Source of the DNA: Pseudomonadota bacterium
Lineage (GTDB): Bacteria; Myxococcota_A; UBA9042; GCA-2863065
Direction: 5' to 3'
Assembly (NCBI GenBank): GCA_005776585.1
Contig: SXOX01000004.1
Coordinates: forward strand, 1 to 32,906
Length of the DNA stretch: 32,906 bases
The translations under genes were made by a program, and so were the position numbers. This document shows, piece after piece, positions 14,746 through 22,733 of the stretch. Within the stretch, counting starts at the first letter, position 1. Each line of letters opens with the position of its first letter. The notes beneath the pieces are model-generated. The model was given only the letters and a program-made list of their open reading frames with translations, did not search any database and was not told the origin of the DNA.

Positions 14746-15045
14746 TCAGGCCGCTTTACGCTCGAGGCGGTCGACGCGCGAGGTGAGCGTGGTCATCTCT
14801 TCGCGCAGGCGTCGGGTCTCGCCGCCCGCGACGTCGAGGAAGTGGTCGAAGCGGCCCTCGAGCCGTTCGAGGCGGGTGTTGGTCTCCCGCTGCTGGACCT
14901 CGAGGCGATCGAGGCGGGTGTTGGTCTCCCGCTGCTGGACCTCGAGGCGATCGAGGCGGGTGTTGGACTCGCTGATGAGATCGGCCAGGGTGTTGAACCC
15001 GGCCTCCATCACCCGCGCCAACCGGTCGAATTGAGATTCGTCCAT
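14746..15045 (-). CDS. Small coiled-coil protein with 14-residue repeat
   Basis: A 99-residue protein with no signal peptide. Nearly the whole length is predicted coiled coil by eye: leucines and charged residues recur with heptad spacing (RLDRLEVQQRETNTRLDRLE). The central segment contains two identical 14-residue units NTRLDRLEVQQRET (two heptads each), matching a 42-bp perfect DNA repeat, and starts a diverged third. It probably oligomerises. Similar short proteins often accompany phage, toxin or mobile loci, but nothing here proves that. It lies between a lipoprotein gene and the HicBA pair. No good ribosome-binding site was seen before the ATG at 15045. Confidence 0.75.
   Translation of the reverse strand: MDESQFDRLARVMEAGFNTLADLISESNTRLDRLEVQQRETNTRLDRLEVQQRETNTRLERLEGRFDHFLDVAGGETRRLREEMTTLTSRVDRLERKAA
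14871..14966. repeat. 42-bp perfect tandem repeat (two copies plus partial third)
   Basis: The unit beginning GGCGGGTGTTGGTCTCCCGC occurs at 14871-14912 and identically at 14913-14954. A third partial copy runs 14955-14966 before diverging. It is coding, frame-preserving (two heptads) and sits in the coiled-coil gene, so copy number may vary between strains by slippage. Confidence 0.92.
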
Positions 15046-15184
15046 GCGGTCACGGTAGCGGGCCGGCGGTACTCACGCAAGGCTGTTCTTTGGTGAGCCT
15101 AGGCCCGTCTTGCGCAGCACGCACTCCACCAGGGCCTTGGTCGCGACCTATTCGTTGGTCAGTGCGCACGTCGCTTGCTTTGGC

Positions 15185-15209
15185 CACGTGCTGGGTGCTG
15201 CGTCACGTG
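15185..15209 (-). terminator. Possible hairpin at the end of hicA
   Basis: CACGTG at 15185-15190 and again at 15204-15209 can pair across a 13-base loop, with two further G-C pairs beyond a bulge. On the minus strand this overlaps the hicA stop codon. There is no T-tract, so termination is uncertain. The remaining sequence from 15046 to 15184 shows no gene or clear promoter. Confidence 0.25.
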
Positions 15210-15424
15210 CCGAGGGCGTCGATGAATTCGTTGGGTGAGATCTCGGCTTGTCTCAGCAATCCGGCGAGCGTCCCGACCTTGACCTCGTTATGCATCGGAA
15301 CGACGCATCCTCGGACGCCGCGCCGCATGATCACATGACTGCCGCTTTGGCGAATTCTCTCGAACCCCAGGCGCTCGAGAGCGCGCACGACCTCCGCCCC
15401 CGATATGCGGGGCAGCTTAGGCAT
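15203..15424 (-). CDS. hicA: HicA family mRNA interferase toxin
   Basis: A 73-residue protein of the HicA family, whose members cleave mRNA and tmRNA through a double-stranded-RNA-binding-like fold. The N-terminus has the typical SGAEVVRALERLGFERIRQSGSH segment, with the catalytic histidine H30 followed by VIMRRG. The middle has VVPMHNEVKVGTLAGLLRQA, a well-conserved block in the family, and the C-terminus ends in the usual short helix. Length fits HicA. Its ATG lies 8 bases inside the end of hicB, so toxin synthesis is coupled to antitoxin translation. All key residues are intact, so it is probably functional. Confidence 0.93.
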   Translation of the reverse strand: MPKLPRISGAEVVRALERLGFERIRQSGSHVIMRRGVRGCVVPMHNEVKVGTLAGLLRQAEISPNEFIDALGT

Positions 15425-15629
15425 GCGCGGGTTCGGGCAAGGTGAATACCGTCACCACCGGGTGGCCCAGGCTCACCAACGGAAACTCGGCGAGGTAAGC
15501 GGCCGTAGCTTCCTTGAGATTGGCGACTGCCTCCTCGAGTGTCTCACCTTGGGTCGTCGTGCCAGTCTCCGGATTGAGCGCGATGAAACCGCCTTCTTCG
15601 GCGGGGGTCAAAACGGCAGTCAAGTTCAT
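15417..15629 (-). CDS. hicB: HicB family antitoxin
   Basis: A 70-residue HicB-type antitoxin that should bind and neutralise HicA. It shows the family N-terminal pattern NLTAVLTPAEEGGFIALNPE, then TTTQGETLEEAVANLKEATA and a C-terminal hydrophobic strand. The ATG at 15629 was chosen because the HicB fold begins there; an in-frame extension to 15710 adds sequence unlike the family. No C-terminal DNA-binding domain is present, so it is the short HicB form, and autoregulation by this protein alone is less likely. The 138 bases upstream (15630-15767) hold no other gene; a 5-bp inverted repeat TGGCC/GGCCA at 15738-15750 lies just past the stop of the giant lipoprotein gene. Confidence 0.9.
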   Translation of the reverse strand: MNLTAVLTPAEEGGFIALNPETGTTTQGETLEEAVANLKEATAAYLAEFPLVSLGHPVVTVFTLPEPAHA

Positions 15630-15767
15630 TGTCGGGCTCCCATCCGCGGCGCACGAGTCACGGCCTACGTGCTTCCCGCGCCACTCCCGGAGCATGATGC
15701 CACCTGCCATGGCGGTGGTCCACGTCGTCGGCGGCGGTGGCCGGCGGCCAACGGCGAGCGCGGGGAC

Positions 15768-18700
15768 TCACGGCACCGTGCGCGCCGCGCGGAAGCCGAG
15801 ATAGCTGGTCCGGTTGCCCGGGGGGTAGCTGCTGCGGGTGGCCGATCGCAGGTAGGAACCGCTGTCGCCCCAACTGCCACCCCGGTCGACCCGGTACGAG
15901 CCGGTCGTCGGACCCGAGGGATTCGGGGACGCCGGAATGACGTAGGGTCCATACCTATCCGCGGTCCACTCCCACACGTTGCCCAGCATGTCGAAAAGGC
16001 CCCAGGGGTGCTTGGGAGACGCCTTCTCCCCCGCTGGGTGCGGGCCGCCGTCCGCGTTGCCACAGAACCAGGCGATGCCATCGAGCACGCCATTGGGCTC
16101 CTCGCACAGAAGGTTCGCGCCATCCGTCGTGCCGGCATACGTTCCTCCTGTGGTACCGCCGCGCGCGGCAAACTCCCACTCCGCTTCCGTGGGTAGGCGA
16201 TAGCCCGTGCAGCCCGAAACGGACGCGACCGAGGTGCACGCGTAGTCTCCGGTGCACTCGAAGCTCGTGGGACAACCGCTGCCCGCGGTCCCGGTGCAGC
16301 CGCTCACGGCGTAGCACGCCGTCAATGACTCCGCCTGCGACAGCGCGTTCAGGTATGCCACGGCATCGAACCAAGAAACCCGCTCTACCGGGCACTTCTT
16401 GCCACACGAAGAGAAATATGACGGCTGAGTTCCCATCACAGCCTCCCACTCAGCTTGAGTCACCTCGGTCGCCTTGAGCCAGAAGGCTCCCGTGAGCGTG
16501 ACTTCGTGCCGGGTCTCGTCGCTTTGATGGCCGGGCTCGGACTCCGGCGAGCCCATCAGGAACGTCCCCGCGGGGATGAGCGCGTAGCCACTCGGGCCAC
16601 AGTCCCCGCCTCCGCAGACCGCCTCCGAGCCGCACGCGGCGCCGTCCGACAGCGGGGCGTGCGTACAGCCAGCCGCGGCGTCGCACAGATCGGCCGTGCA
16701 TGGGTTCTGATCGTCACAGTCCAGTACAGCCTTGCCGGCGCACGCTCCTGCCTCCTTGCACGTGAAGTGGCCCCACGGGCCCATGCGGAGCGCCCGAAGG
16801 CCCTTGCCCGCGAGCAGGAGCTGCCCGGAGGGGAAAACCGTGAACCCGACCTGATCGTAGTCCACCGAGCCCGGAATCGACCGCGACCATCGCTGACCGC
16901 CGCTCAGGTCCAAACCCAGTAGCTCATACCCGCGCGCTTCTCCGGGAGGGGTGCTCGTGCCTGCGATCACGTAGTCTGTCCCGCGGTATGCGATGTAGTT
17001 CGCAACGTCGTCCTGGGCCCCGCCGAGCAGCGTCGTCGAGGTAATTGCCAGGGTGGCCGGCTCGACGCGCCAGAGCGTTCGGGCCGTCTTCCCCGAGGCG
17101 ATCTGGCCGACGACCCACAGGTGACCGTCATGGCCGAGGACCGCGTCGTGGGCGTTCCACTGCGCGTCGCCTGTGACCTTCACGACATCGGCAGGCGTCA
17201 CAGCGGACCAATTCGACTTCGGCAACTTCGCGAGCATGAACCCCGGGCCGTAACCAGCCAGGATGAAGCCGCCGTTGCCTGGGAGCTCCACGACGGCGTG
17301 CCCCCACGCCTTGCCGGGGTCGAATCCGTCGAGCTTCTGACCCTCGTCGTCGATCCGCTTGACGTAGCCGGTCGACATGCCGGTGACCGCCCACGAGCCG
17401 TCGCTCAGCGCGGTAATGTCGAGGATGACGCGCCCGGGATCGCCCGGCAGGAGGTGCTGGCCTGACGAGTCCACGCGGATGAGCAGCTCGTTGCCGACCA
17501 CCGACTCGCCCGACTTCACGTTCGTCTGCCCAGCGGCCATGACGACGCCGTCGGCGCGGGCCGCAACCGTGTAGAGCACATCATCGGTGAGCTTGCCCTC
17601 GGGGCCAAGGTAGAACTTGGTCACAACCCCGCTCGCGGAGACGCGGCCGATCCAAGAGCGCATGGCTGTCTCCCGGATCCCGCCGACGAGGACGGCCTCC
17701 TGCTCACTGAGGGCCACCGCTTCGTAGGCCGTGTCGCCGGCGCCATTCCCTAGCACGGTGTCAAAGCCTGGCGTGCACAGCACACACGCACCGGAGTAGC
17801 AGGCCTTGCCCCCACCGCACGGAGCGCCCGCCGCCATGGGTTCATGGACGCACGCGCCGGTCGCGGGCTGGCAGAGGTCGCTCGTGCACGGGTTGGTGTC
17901 GTCGCAGGTGACAAGGGCGCCCGGCGCGCAGACGCCAGCGCTGCACGCGTCGTTCGTAGTGCATGGGTTGGCGTCGCTGCAGGGAGTGCTATCGGCCTTG
18001 GTCGGCGTGCTGCACGTGCCGGTCGTCGGCGCGCAGGTGCCGTTGTCGTGACAGTCATCTATGGCGACGCAGGTGACGGGCGCGCCCGCGCAAAGGCCCA
18101 AGGTGCAGTGGTCGTCAGTCGTGCACTTCGAGCCGTCGTCGCACGGCGAAGCGCCAGGGAGCGGCGCGTGCGTACAGCCCGCTGCTGCGTCACAAAGGTC
18201 GGCCGTACATGGTTTGCCGTCGTCGCAGTCCGAGAGAGGCTTGTCGACGCACGCGCCGGACTCGGCGCACGATGCGTTGCCCCAGTGGTCGGTGCGGATC
18301 AGAGACGTTCTCCGCTCGCTTACCTCATCGTACTGGATTCCGACGATCGCAAGCCCGCCGCCCGGGATGGTTGACGATCCATAGAAATCTCCGTATCCAG
18401 GCTGCTTGTACTCGATCGCAAGCAGCATCGCGCCAAGCACATCGACGACCACGAGCCAGCCGTCGGTGTCTCCACCGCTGGCCGAGTCGTCCGTGAGTCC
18501 GACCAGCGCGATCCGGCCCGCGCTCGAGAGCTCGACTGAACGAAACAGATCAATGCCACCTGAGTCGAACGTGCGCTCCCACAACACCTTGCCATCGACA
18601 TCCGTTCTGAGCGCGAAACCGTCATGCTCGGTGGCATCCGGGCGGGCATAGCCGGCGATCACAAAACCGCCGTCCGGCAACTCGGCCAGGTCCTGGCAGG

Positions 18701-21401
18701 AACGCGGTTCCGATCCGACAAACGTCCGAGTCCACTCGATGTCTCCATCCTTGCTCATGCGTTTGAGACCGCAATGGCCTTCGCCCGACGGAATCGTGGA
18801 GTCCTCGGTCGAGTACACCACGCTGTGATCGGTCGCGACCGCAATGGCTGTAACCCGGCCAACTCCCCCGGGCTTTTGCCAGACAACGCTGCCTCCGCCA
18901 TCGAGCCGGAAGATCTCACTCTCGCTCGCCAAGACATAGCCCCCACTGGGGTGTGCCGTTGCTCCGGCAAGGCGACTGCCGGCGCTCGCGTAGGTCTTTT
19001 CCCACAGGACCGTTCCTGCAATGTCGACCTTCGCCAGCCAAAGAAGGTCATACGGCGTGAATTTCGCCGTTCGCGCGCTTCCGGCGATGACACTGGACGT
19101 CACATCTGACGCGACGAGGACGGCCTCGGAGATGAGCCATGGTCCGCCATAGTCCCAGCTCCAGGTCTCCACTCCGTAGGGGTCGGTCCCAACCAGGTCC
19201 GCGCGGTCTTTGAGGATCGTCATGGAGCCGTCCCCATGGACGGCAACCCGTGGTTCAGATATCCCAACTTTTCCAAGCAACTTGGAGAACAAGCGTGGCT
19301 GATTCTTGCAGCCGCTGGTCGGAAGGCACTCATCCTTCGTACACGCGCTTCCGTCGTCGCAAGTGGACGCCACCTCTATCGACACGCCAGCGCACGTACC
19401 CGCGGCACAGGCGTCAAACACGGTGCACTTGTTCGCATCGTCGCACGTCGTCCCGTCCTGTACCGCCATGCCCTGGCACGCGCCCCCGCTACACGTGTCT
19501 CCCGTTGTACAGGGGTTGCCATCGCTACACGTCCCCGCGTTGTTTGCGAACGCGCACAACCCCGTCGCTGAGACGCAGGCGTCGTCGGTGCAGCCGTTGC
19601 CGTCGTTGCACGTGACGGCCGGAGCCCCCGCGCACGTACCGCCACTGCACGCGTCGCCAGAGGTGCAGAGGCTCCCGTCGCTACAGGTCGCGCCATCGGG
19701 CGCCGGTGCGTGCCCGCAGTCGCCAGCCGGCTTGCAGACGTCGATGGTGCACGCGTTCTGGTCGTCGCAGTCGGCGTTGGCCGCGCAACACGGACTCGTG
19801 GCTGCGCAGGTGCCGGACGCGCACCGATCATGCGCGATGCACCCCACGCCATCGTCGCACGCCGTGCCGTCCAGCTTCTTCCCACACGCGCCGCCGCCGT
19901 CGCACGTGCCAGTCATGCAGCCGTCGCCGGTGCCGCATTCGTCCTTCAGGTCGTCGGTGCTGGCCTGCACGTCGCACACCCCTTTGGCCACGCACTTCTG
20001 GCAGATGCCGCAGTCGCCGTGCCGGGTCAGTGCTGCGTCGCAACTTCCGGCGACGCACGCGGCGCACACCCCGCAGGCGAGGCCGTCGGCGCTGTTGGTG
20101 AAGGCCGTCGTGCTCGCTGGCGCACACTGCCGGCACGCGTTCGTCGGGTCGAGCGCGCCGTGGACATAACAGACGCCGTCGACGAGGCAGGTCCCCGCGG
20201 TCACCGTCGTGACACAGGCGCCCTTGCCGTCGCACGTGAGCGACGTGCACGTGAGCGCGTCGTCACACGCGTAGGCCGTCCCGGCGCAGAGCGAGGCCGC
20301 GCCGCCCGTGCAGTGATCGTCCTTCGTGCAGGCGTCGCCGTCGTCGCACAGCGTCTCCGCGGGCGCCCCGACGGTCACGCTGCACGCAAGGCCCTTGCCG
20401 TCCGCGGCGCACTCGAGCTTTCCGGTGACGGCGCACGCGTTCACGCCGACGACGCAGGGGACACCCTTGGTCGGGAAGTCCTCGTCGAGGAAGCCGTCGC
20501 AGTCGTCGTCGACGCCGTTGCACGACTCGGCGACCGTGAGTCCGACCGAGCAGTCCGACCAGCCGGCGCCGGCGCAGGTCGCGATTCCGGAGCACTGTTG
20601 CTGGCCGTTGGTCACCGAGCATGGGCGCGTCCAACCTTCGAAGTCGCCGCACGTGGCAGGGGGCGCGTCGGGGGAACACAGCCGGTGCCAGGCGTTCTTG
20701 GGATCGGTCGCGCACGACCAGCCGGTGGGACAAACGTCCGACGTACAGTCGAGCGCGCAATACGTCGCGCCACCGGCGACGGCGACGCAGAACGAGCCCG
20801 CGCAGTCGGTCGCGGAGCCGCAGGTCGTGAGGCCGTTGCCAGAATCGCTAACGGCGTCAGTCGAGATGACATCGGTACCGCTATCGGCAATGGCGTCGGC
20901 GTCATCAGCGCCGATGTCACCGGCCGCATCGTCCACCTCCTGGTCGGACACCTCCGCGACAGTCGTCTCGGTCCCGACGTCGGCGACCGCGTCCGGATCC
21001 AAGACCTCCGACGCTTTACTCGCCCCGGGGTCCGCCGTGTCCGTGCCAGCGTCGATTGGGACCTCTGCGCTGTCTTCCCTTCCGGCGGCATCGGGCACGA
21101 CCTCGCCGGGTGCCGACGCGTCCGAGCTCGCGGCGTCTCCGCCGTCGGTCGCCCTCACGCAGTCCTTCGCCTCGAGGCTGCACACCTTCCCCTCGGTCGC
21201 ACAGTTGCGGTAGGCGTCGTCCCAGCGGCCGCCGCTGCACTTCTGGAGGATGACGCCCGTGCGATCGCAGCGCAGCTCGCCCTCGCTGCACTGGTCGCCG
21301 GAGGTGATGGCCGCACGCGAGCAGGACGCCAGCACAAGAGCCGTCACAGCGGTTGACACGACGCGCGCGCCCCAGGAAACGATGGCTTCGATGTCGCTCA
21401 T
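15768..21401 (-). CDS. Giant Cys-rich lipoprotein with two propeller-like domains and FGE-like domain
   Basis: A 1877-residue lipoprotein with signal ending LVLASC (C27). In order: the SRAAI Cys module shared with the 13690-14706 protein; an Asp/Ala/Val-rich linker (about 85-190); cysteine repeats including a MopE-type metal-binding motif CNGVDDDCDGFLDE (about 292); many CxDGxxC repeats to about 700; a propeller-like region with GGFVIAGY and GRIALVGL blades (about 702-1040); a second Cys block; a second propeller-like region (about 1206-1540); a third Cys block; and a SUMF1/formylglycine-generating-enzyme-like domain from about 1605 (YALIPAGTFLMGS, EVTQAEWEAVMG, RLPTEAEWEFAARGG, GNVWEWTAD, GFRAART). 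The cysteines that true FGE uses for catalysis in its C-terminal RGGSW region are absent, so sulfatase activation is unlikely. It is probably a surface binding or assembly protein (inference). Confidence 0.92.
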   Translation of the reverse strand: MSDIEAIVSWGARVVSTAVTALVLASCSRAAITSGDQCSEGELRCDRTGVILQKCSGGRWDDAYRNCATEGKVCSLEAKDCVRATDGGDAASSDASAPGEVVPDAAGREDSAEVPIDAGTDTADPGASKASEVLDPDAVADVGTETTVAEVSDQEVDDAAGDIGADDADAIADSGTDVISTDAVSDSGNGLTTCGSATDCAGSFCVAVAGGATYCALDCTSDVCPTGWSCATDPKNAWHRLCSPDAPPATCGDFEGWTRPCSVTNGQQQCSGIATCAGAGWSDCSVGLTVAESCNGVDDDCDGFLDEDFPTKGVPCVVGVNACAVTGKLECAADGKGLACSVTVGAPAETLCDDGDACTKDDHCTGGAASLCAGTAYACDDALTCTSLTCDGKGACVTTVTAGTCLVDGVCYVHGALDPTNACRQCAPASTTAFTNSADGLACGVCAACVAGSCDAALTRHGDCGICQKCVAKGVCDVQASTDDLKDECGTGDGCMTGTCDGGGACGKKLDGTACDDGVGCIAHDRCASGTCAATSPCCAANADCDDQNACTIDVCKPAGDCGHAPAPDGATCSDGSLCTSGDACSGGTCAGAPAVTCNDGNGCTDDACVSATGLCAFANNAGTCSDGNPCTTGDTCSGGACQGMAVQDGTTCDDANKCTVFDACAAGTCAGVSIEVASTCDDGSACTKDECLPTSGCKNQPRLFSKLLGKVGISEPRVAVHGDGSMTILKDRADLVGTDPYGVETWSWDYGGPWLISEAVLVASDVTSSVIAGSARTAKFTPYDLLWLAKVDIAGTVLWEKTYASAGSRLAGATAHPSGGYVLASESEIFRLDGGGSVVWQKPGGVGRVTAIAVATDHSVVYSTEDSTIPSGEGHCGLKRMSKDGDIEWTRTFVGSEPRSCQDLAELPDGGFVIAGYARPDATEHDGFALRTDVDGKVLWERTFDSGGIDLFRSVELSSAGRIALVGLTDDSASGGDTDGWLVVVDVLGAMLLAIEYKQPGYGDFYGSSTIPGGGLAIVGIQYDEVSERRTSLIRTDHWGNASCAESGACVDKPLSDCDDGKPCTADLCDAAAGCTHAPLPGASPCDDGSKCTTDDHCTLGLCAGAPVTCVAIDDCHDNGTCAPTTGTCSTPTKADSTPCSDANPCTTNDACSAGVCAPGALVTCDDTNPCTSDLCQPATGACVHEPMAAGAPCGGGKACYSGACVLCTPGFDTVLGNGAGDTAYEAVALSEQEAVLVGGIRETAMRSWIGRVSASGVVTKFYLGPEGKLTDDVLYTVAARADGVVMAAGQTNVKSGESVVGNELLIRVDSSGQHLLPGDPGRVILDITALSDGSWAVTGMSTGYVKRIDDEGQKLDGFDPGKAWGHAVVELPGNGGFILAGYGPGFMLAKLPKSNWSAVTPADVVKVTGDAQWNAHDAVLGHDGHLWVVGQIASGKTARTLWRVEPATLAITSTTLLGGAQDDVANYIAYRGTDYVIAGTSTPPGEARGYELLGLDLSGGQRWSRSIPGSVDYDQVGFTVFPSGQLLLAGKGLRALRMGPWGHFTCKEAGACAGKAVLDCDDQNPCTADLCDAAAGCTHAPLSDGAACGSEAVCGGGDCGPSGYALIPAGTFLMGSPESEPGHQSDETRHEVTLTGAFWLKATEVTQAEWEAVMGTQPSYFSSCGKKCPVERVSWFDAVAYLNALSQAESLTACYAVSGCTGTAGSGCPTSFECTGDYACTSVASVSGCTGYRLPTEAEWEFAARGGTTGGTYAGTTDGANLLCEEPNGVLDGIAWFCGNADGGPHPAGEKASPKHPWGLFDMLGNVWEWTADRYGPYVIPASPNPSGPTTGSYRVDRGGSWGDSGSYLRSATRSSYPPGNRTSYLGFRAARTVP

Positions 21402-21409
21402 ACGGCGGC

Positions 21410-22000
21410 ATGCTGACGGCGTCGCCGGACGGTTGCAAGCGCGCGTCGGGTCGCTGGAGCCGCTTCTCTCGCTGCCAGCGTGTCAAGGACCAGCTCTATT
21501 GGTCGACGCGCGCTAGCACGACCGCGAGCTTCGGCGCACCCGTGCACTTGACGGCGCTCGACCCCGGGGATCGCCAATTCGAACCGACATTTGGTCCCGA
21601 CGGGCTGTCTCTCTTTTTCGGGTCCAATGACCCAAGTGGCGCCGGGGGCGAGGACATCTGGACGGCGACGCGCCCGGCACTCGGGACCCCGTTTGCGGCG
21701 CCCAAGCTCTTCTCGGCGGCGAGCACGAGCGCCTGGGAGCACCGCCCGTTCATGGCGCACAACGGCCTCGAGTTCTTCTTCTCGCGCAGCCCCGACGGCA
21801 ACAATGTATATCACGTATATCGCATGACGCGACCCTCTCTGACCGAACCGTTTGGCGCGCCGACGCTCCTGACGGAGTTCGACCAGACGCCGGACGCGAA
21901 CGCCTTGGGCTTCATCCTGTCGCCCGACGGCTTGGAGGCCTTCTTCATCCGCAGCCCGCAAGCAGAGATCTGGCACGCGTTCCGGAGCTGCATGAAGTGA
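21410..22000 (+). CDS. PD40/TolB-like propeller protein, probably 5'-truncated
   Basis: A 196-residue reading frame with WD40-like PD40 beta-propeller repeats: FEPTFGPDGLSLFFGSND, GEDIWTATRP, HRPFMAHNGLEFFFSR, FILSPDGLEAFFIRS. Such proteins in myxobacteria usually begin with a lipoprotein signal and have more blades. Here the frame starts with about 30 basic, non-signal residues (from ATG 21410) and enters the repeat abruptly at QLYWSTRAS. The start is only 8 bases from the divergent giant-lipoprotein start, leaving no room for promoters. I read it as a remnant whose 5' part was lost or replaced. The frame is open in-frame back to 21353, but that would overlap the divergent gene. Expression is doubtful. 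Confidence 0.5.
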   Translation: MLTASPDGCKRASGRWSRFSRCQRVKDQLYWSTRASTTASFGAPVHLTALDPGDRQFEPTFGPDGLSLFFGSNDPSGAGGEDIWTATRPALGTPFAAPKLFSAASTSAWEHRPFMAHNGLEFFFSRSPDGNNVYHVYRMTRPSLTEPFGAPTLLTEFDQTPDANALGFILSPDGLEAFFIRSPQAEIWHAFRSCMK

Positions 22001-22049
22001 CGGCACCGCCCAGCCTGTCGCGACCCCAGCTCTGCCGCGCACTTTTCTC

Positions 22050-22068
22050 GCCTGCTGGCACCGCAGGC
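22050..22068. other. Hairpin between PD40 remnant and Uma2 gene
   Basis: GCCTGC at 22050-22055 and GCAGGC at 22063-22068 form a perfect 6-bp stem around a 7-base loop, 16 bases before the Uma2 ATG. It could be a weak terminator for the upstream frame or a 5'-leader structure. No T-tract follows on the plus strand. Confidence 0.35.
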
Positions 22069-22083
22069 TGGTAAGCTCGCCGT

Positions 22084-22689
22084 ATGCTCGCTGCCACCGC
22101 ACGTGCACCCCAGCGACTGCCCGCGACCCTCGCCGATCTTGCGACCGTCCCCGACGGCCTGAACGGCGAGATCCTCGACGGCGCGCTGGTCATGAGCCCA
22201 CGTCCTACGATTCGCCACGTGAACGCGGCGACCGGCGTGGTCGATCTCTTGCGCGGCCCATTCCAGCGTGGCGCGGGCGGTCCTGGCGGCTGGTGGATTG
22301 CCATGGAGCCCGAGCTCCACCTCGGAATCGACGCCAGGTTTGCTTCCGTCATTCCTGACTTGGCCGGATGGCGCATCGACCGCATGCCCGAGCTGCCGGA
22401 GACCGCCCACGTCGCGTTCATTCCCAACTGGGTGTGCGAGGTCGTCTCGTCCGGAACCGCTCGGCATGACCGTGTGTTGAAGCTTCCGTTCTACGCTCGC
22501 GCGGGTATCGACCACGCGTGGCTCATCGATCCCCTACAGCGCACACTTGACGCCTTTGAGCGCTCTGGAACCACGTGGACGCTCCTGGGGACGTGGAGTG
22601 ACGACGACCCGGTGATCGTCGCCCCGTTTGACCGCGTGACGCTCGATCTCGGCGCCCTTTGGCGTCCGCCCAACGCGCCCGCAGGTTAG
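22084..22689 (+). CDS. Uma2 family endonuclease-like protein (copy 1)
   Basis: A 201-residue Uma2/DUF820 protein of the PD-(D/E)XK nuclease superfamily. The core is visible: GEILDGALVMSPRP near residue 30, GGWWIAMEPELHL (E77), VIPDLAGW (D92), NWVCEVVSSGT (E119), then K133 before FYARAGIDHAWLIDP. These acidic residues and the lysine match the expected metal-binding active site. Cellular roles of Uma2 proteins are poorly known; they are often multicopy and clustered in accessory regions. A paralogue of identical length lies at 26076-26681 with the same motif order. The start ATG at 22084 matches the family N-terminus (LPATLADLATVPDG). Confidence 0.9.
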   Translation: MLAATARAPQRLPATLADLATVPDGLNGEILDGALVMSPRPTIRHVNAATGVVDLLRGPFQRGAGGPGGWWIAMEPELHLGIDARFASVIPDLAGWRIDRMPELPETAHVAFIPNWVCEVVSSGTARHDRVLKLPFYARAGIDHAWLIDPLQRTLDAFERSGTTWTLLGTWSDDDPVIVAPFDRVTLDLGALWRPPNAPAG

Positions 22690-22702
22690 CATTCCACTTG
22701 TC

Positions 22703-22733
22703 CGTGGTGAAATTTCAATGTAATTTCCCCACG
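22703..22733. promoter_or_regulatory. 12-bp inverted repeat over the AAA_14 start codon
   Basis: CGTGGTGAAATT at 22703-22714 and AATTTCCCCACG at 22722-22733 are inverted copies with one mismatch, around a 7-base centre. The element is much more AT-rich than its surroundings. Its right arm reaches the first base of the GTG start. A weak promoter-like pair (TTGTCC 22698-22703, TAATTT 22721-22726, 17-base spacing) overlaps it, placing transcription start near the GTG itself. An operator for autoregulation or a translation-blocking hairpin are both possible. Confidence 0.5.

Noticed and set aside
14871-14966. Short CRISPR array
   Set aside because: The repeats are directly adjacent with no spacers, and they encode heptads in frame in a coiled-coil protein.
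15768-16620. A functional formylglycine-generating enzyme
   Set aside because: The C-terminal segment lacks the cysteine pair needed for catalysis, so only a fold-level assignment is supported.
19710-21356. 548-codon plus-strand frame within the giant lipoprotein gene
   Set aside because: It is an antisense shadow of the Cys-repeat coding sequence, with low-complexity Arg/Ala/Val content and no start context or domain.
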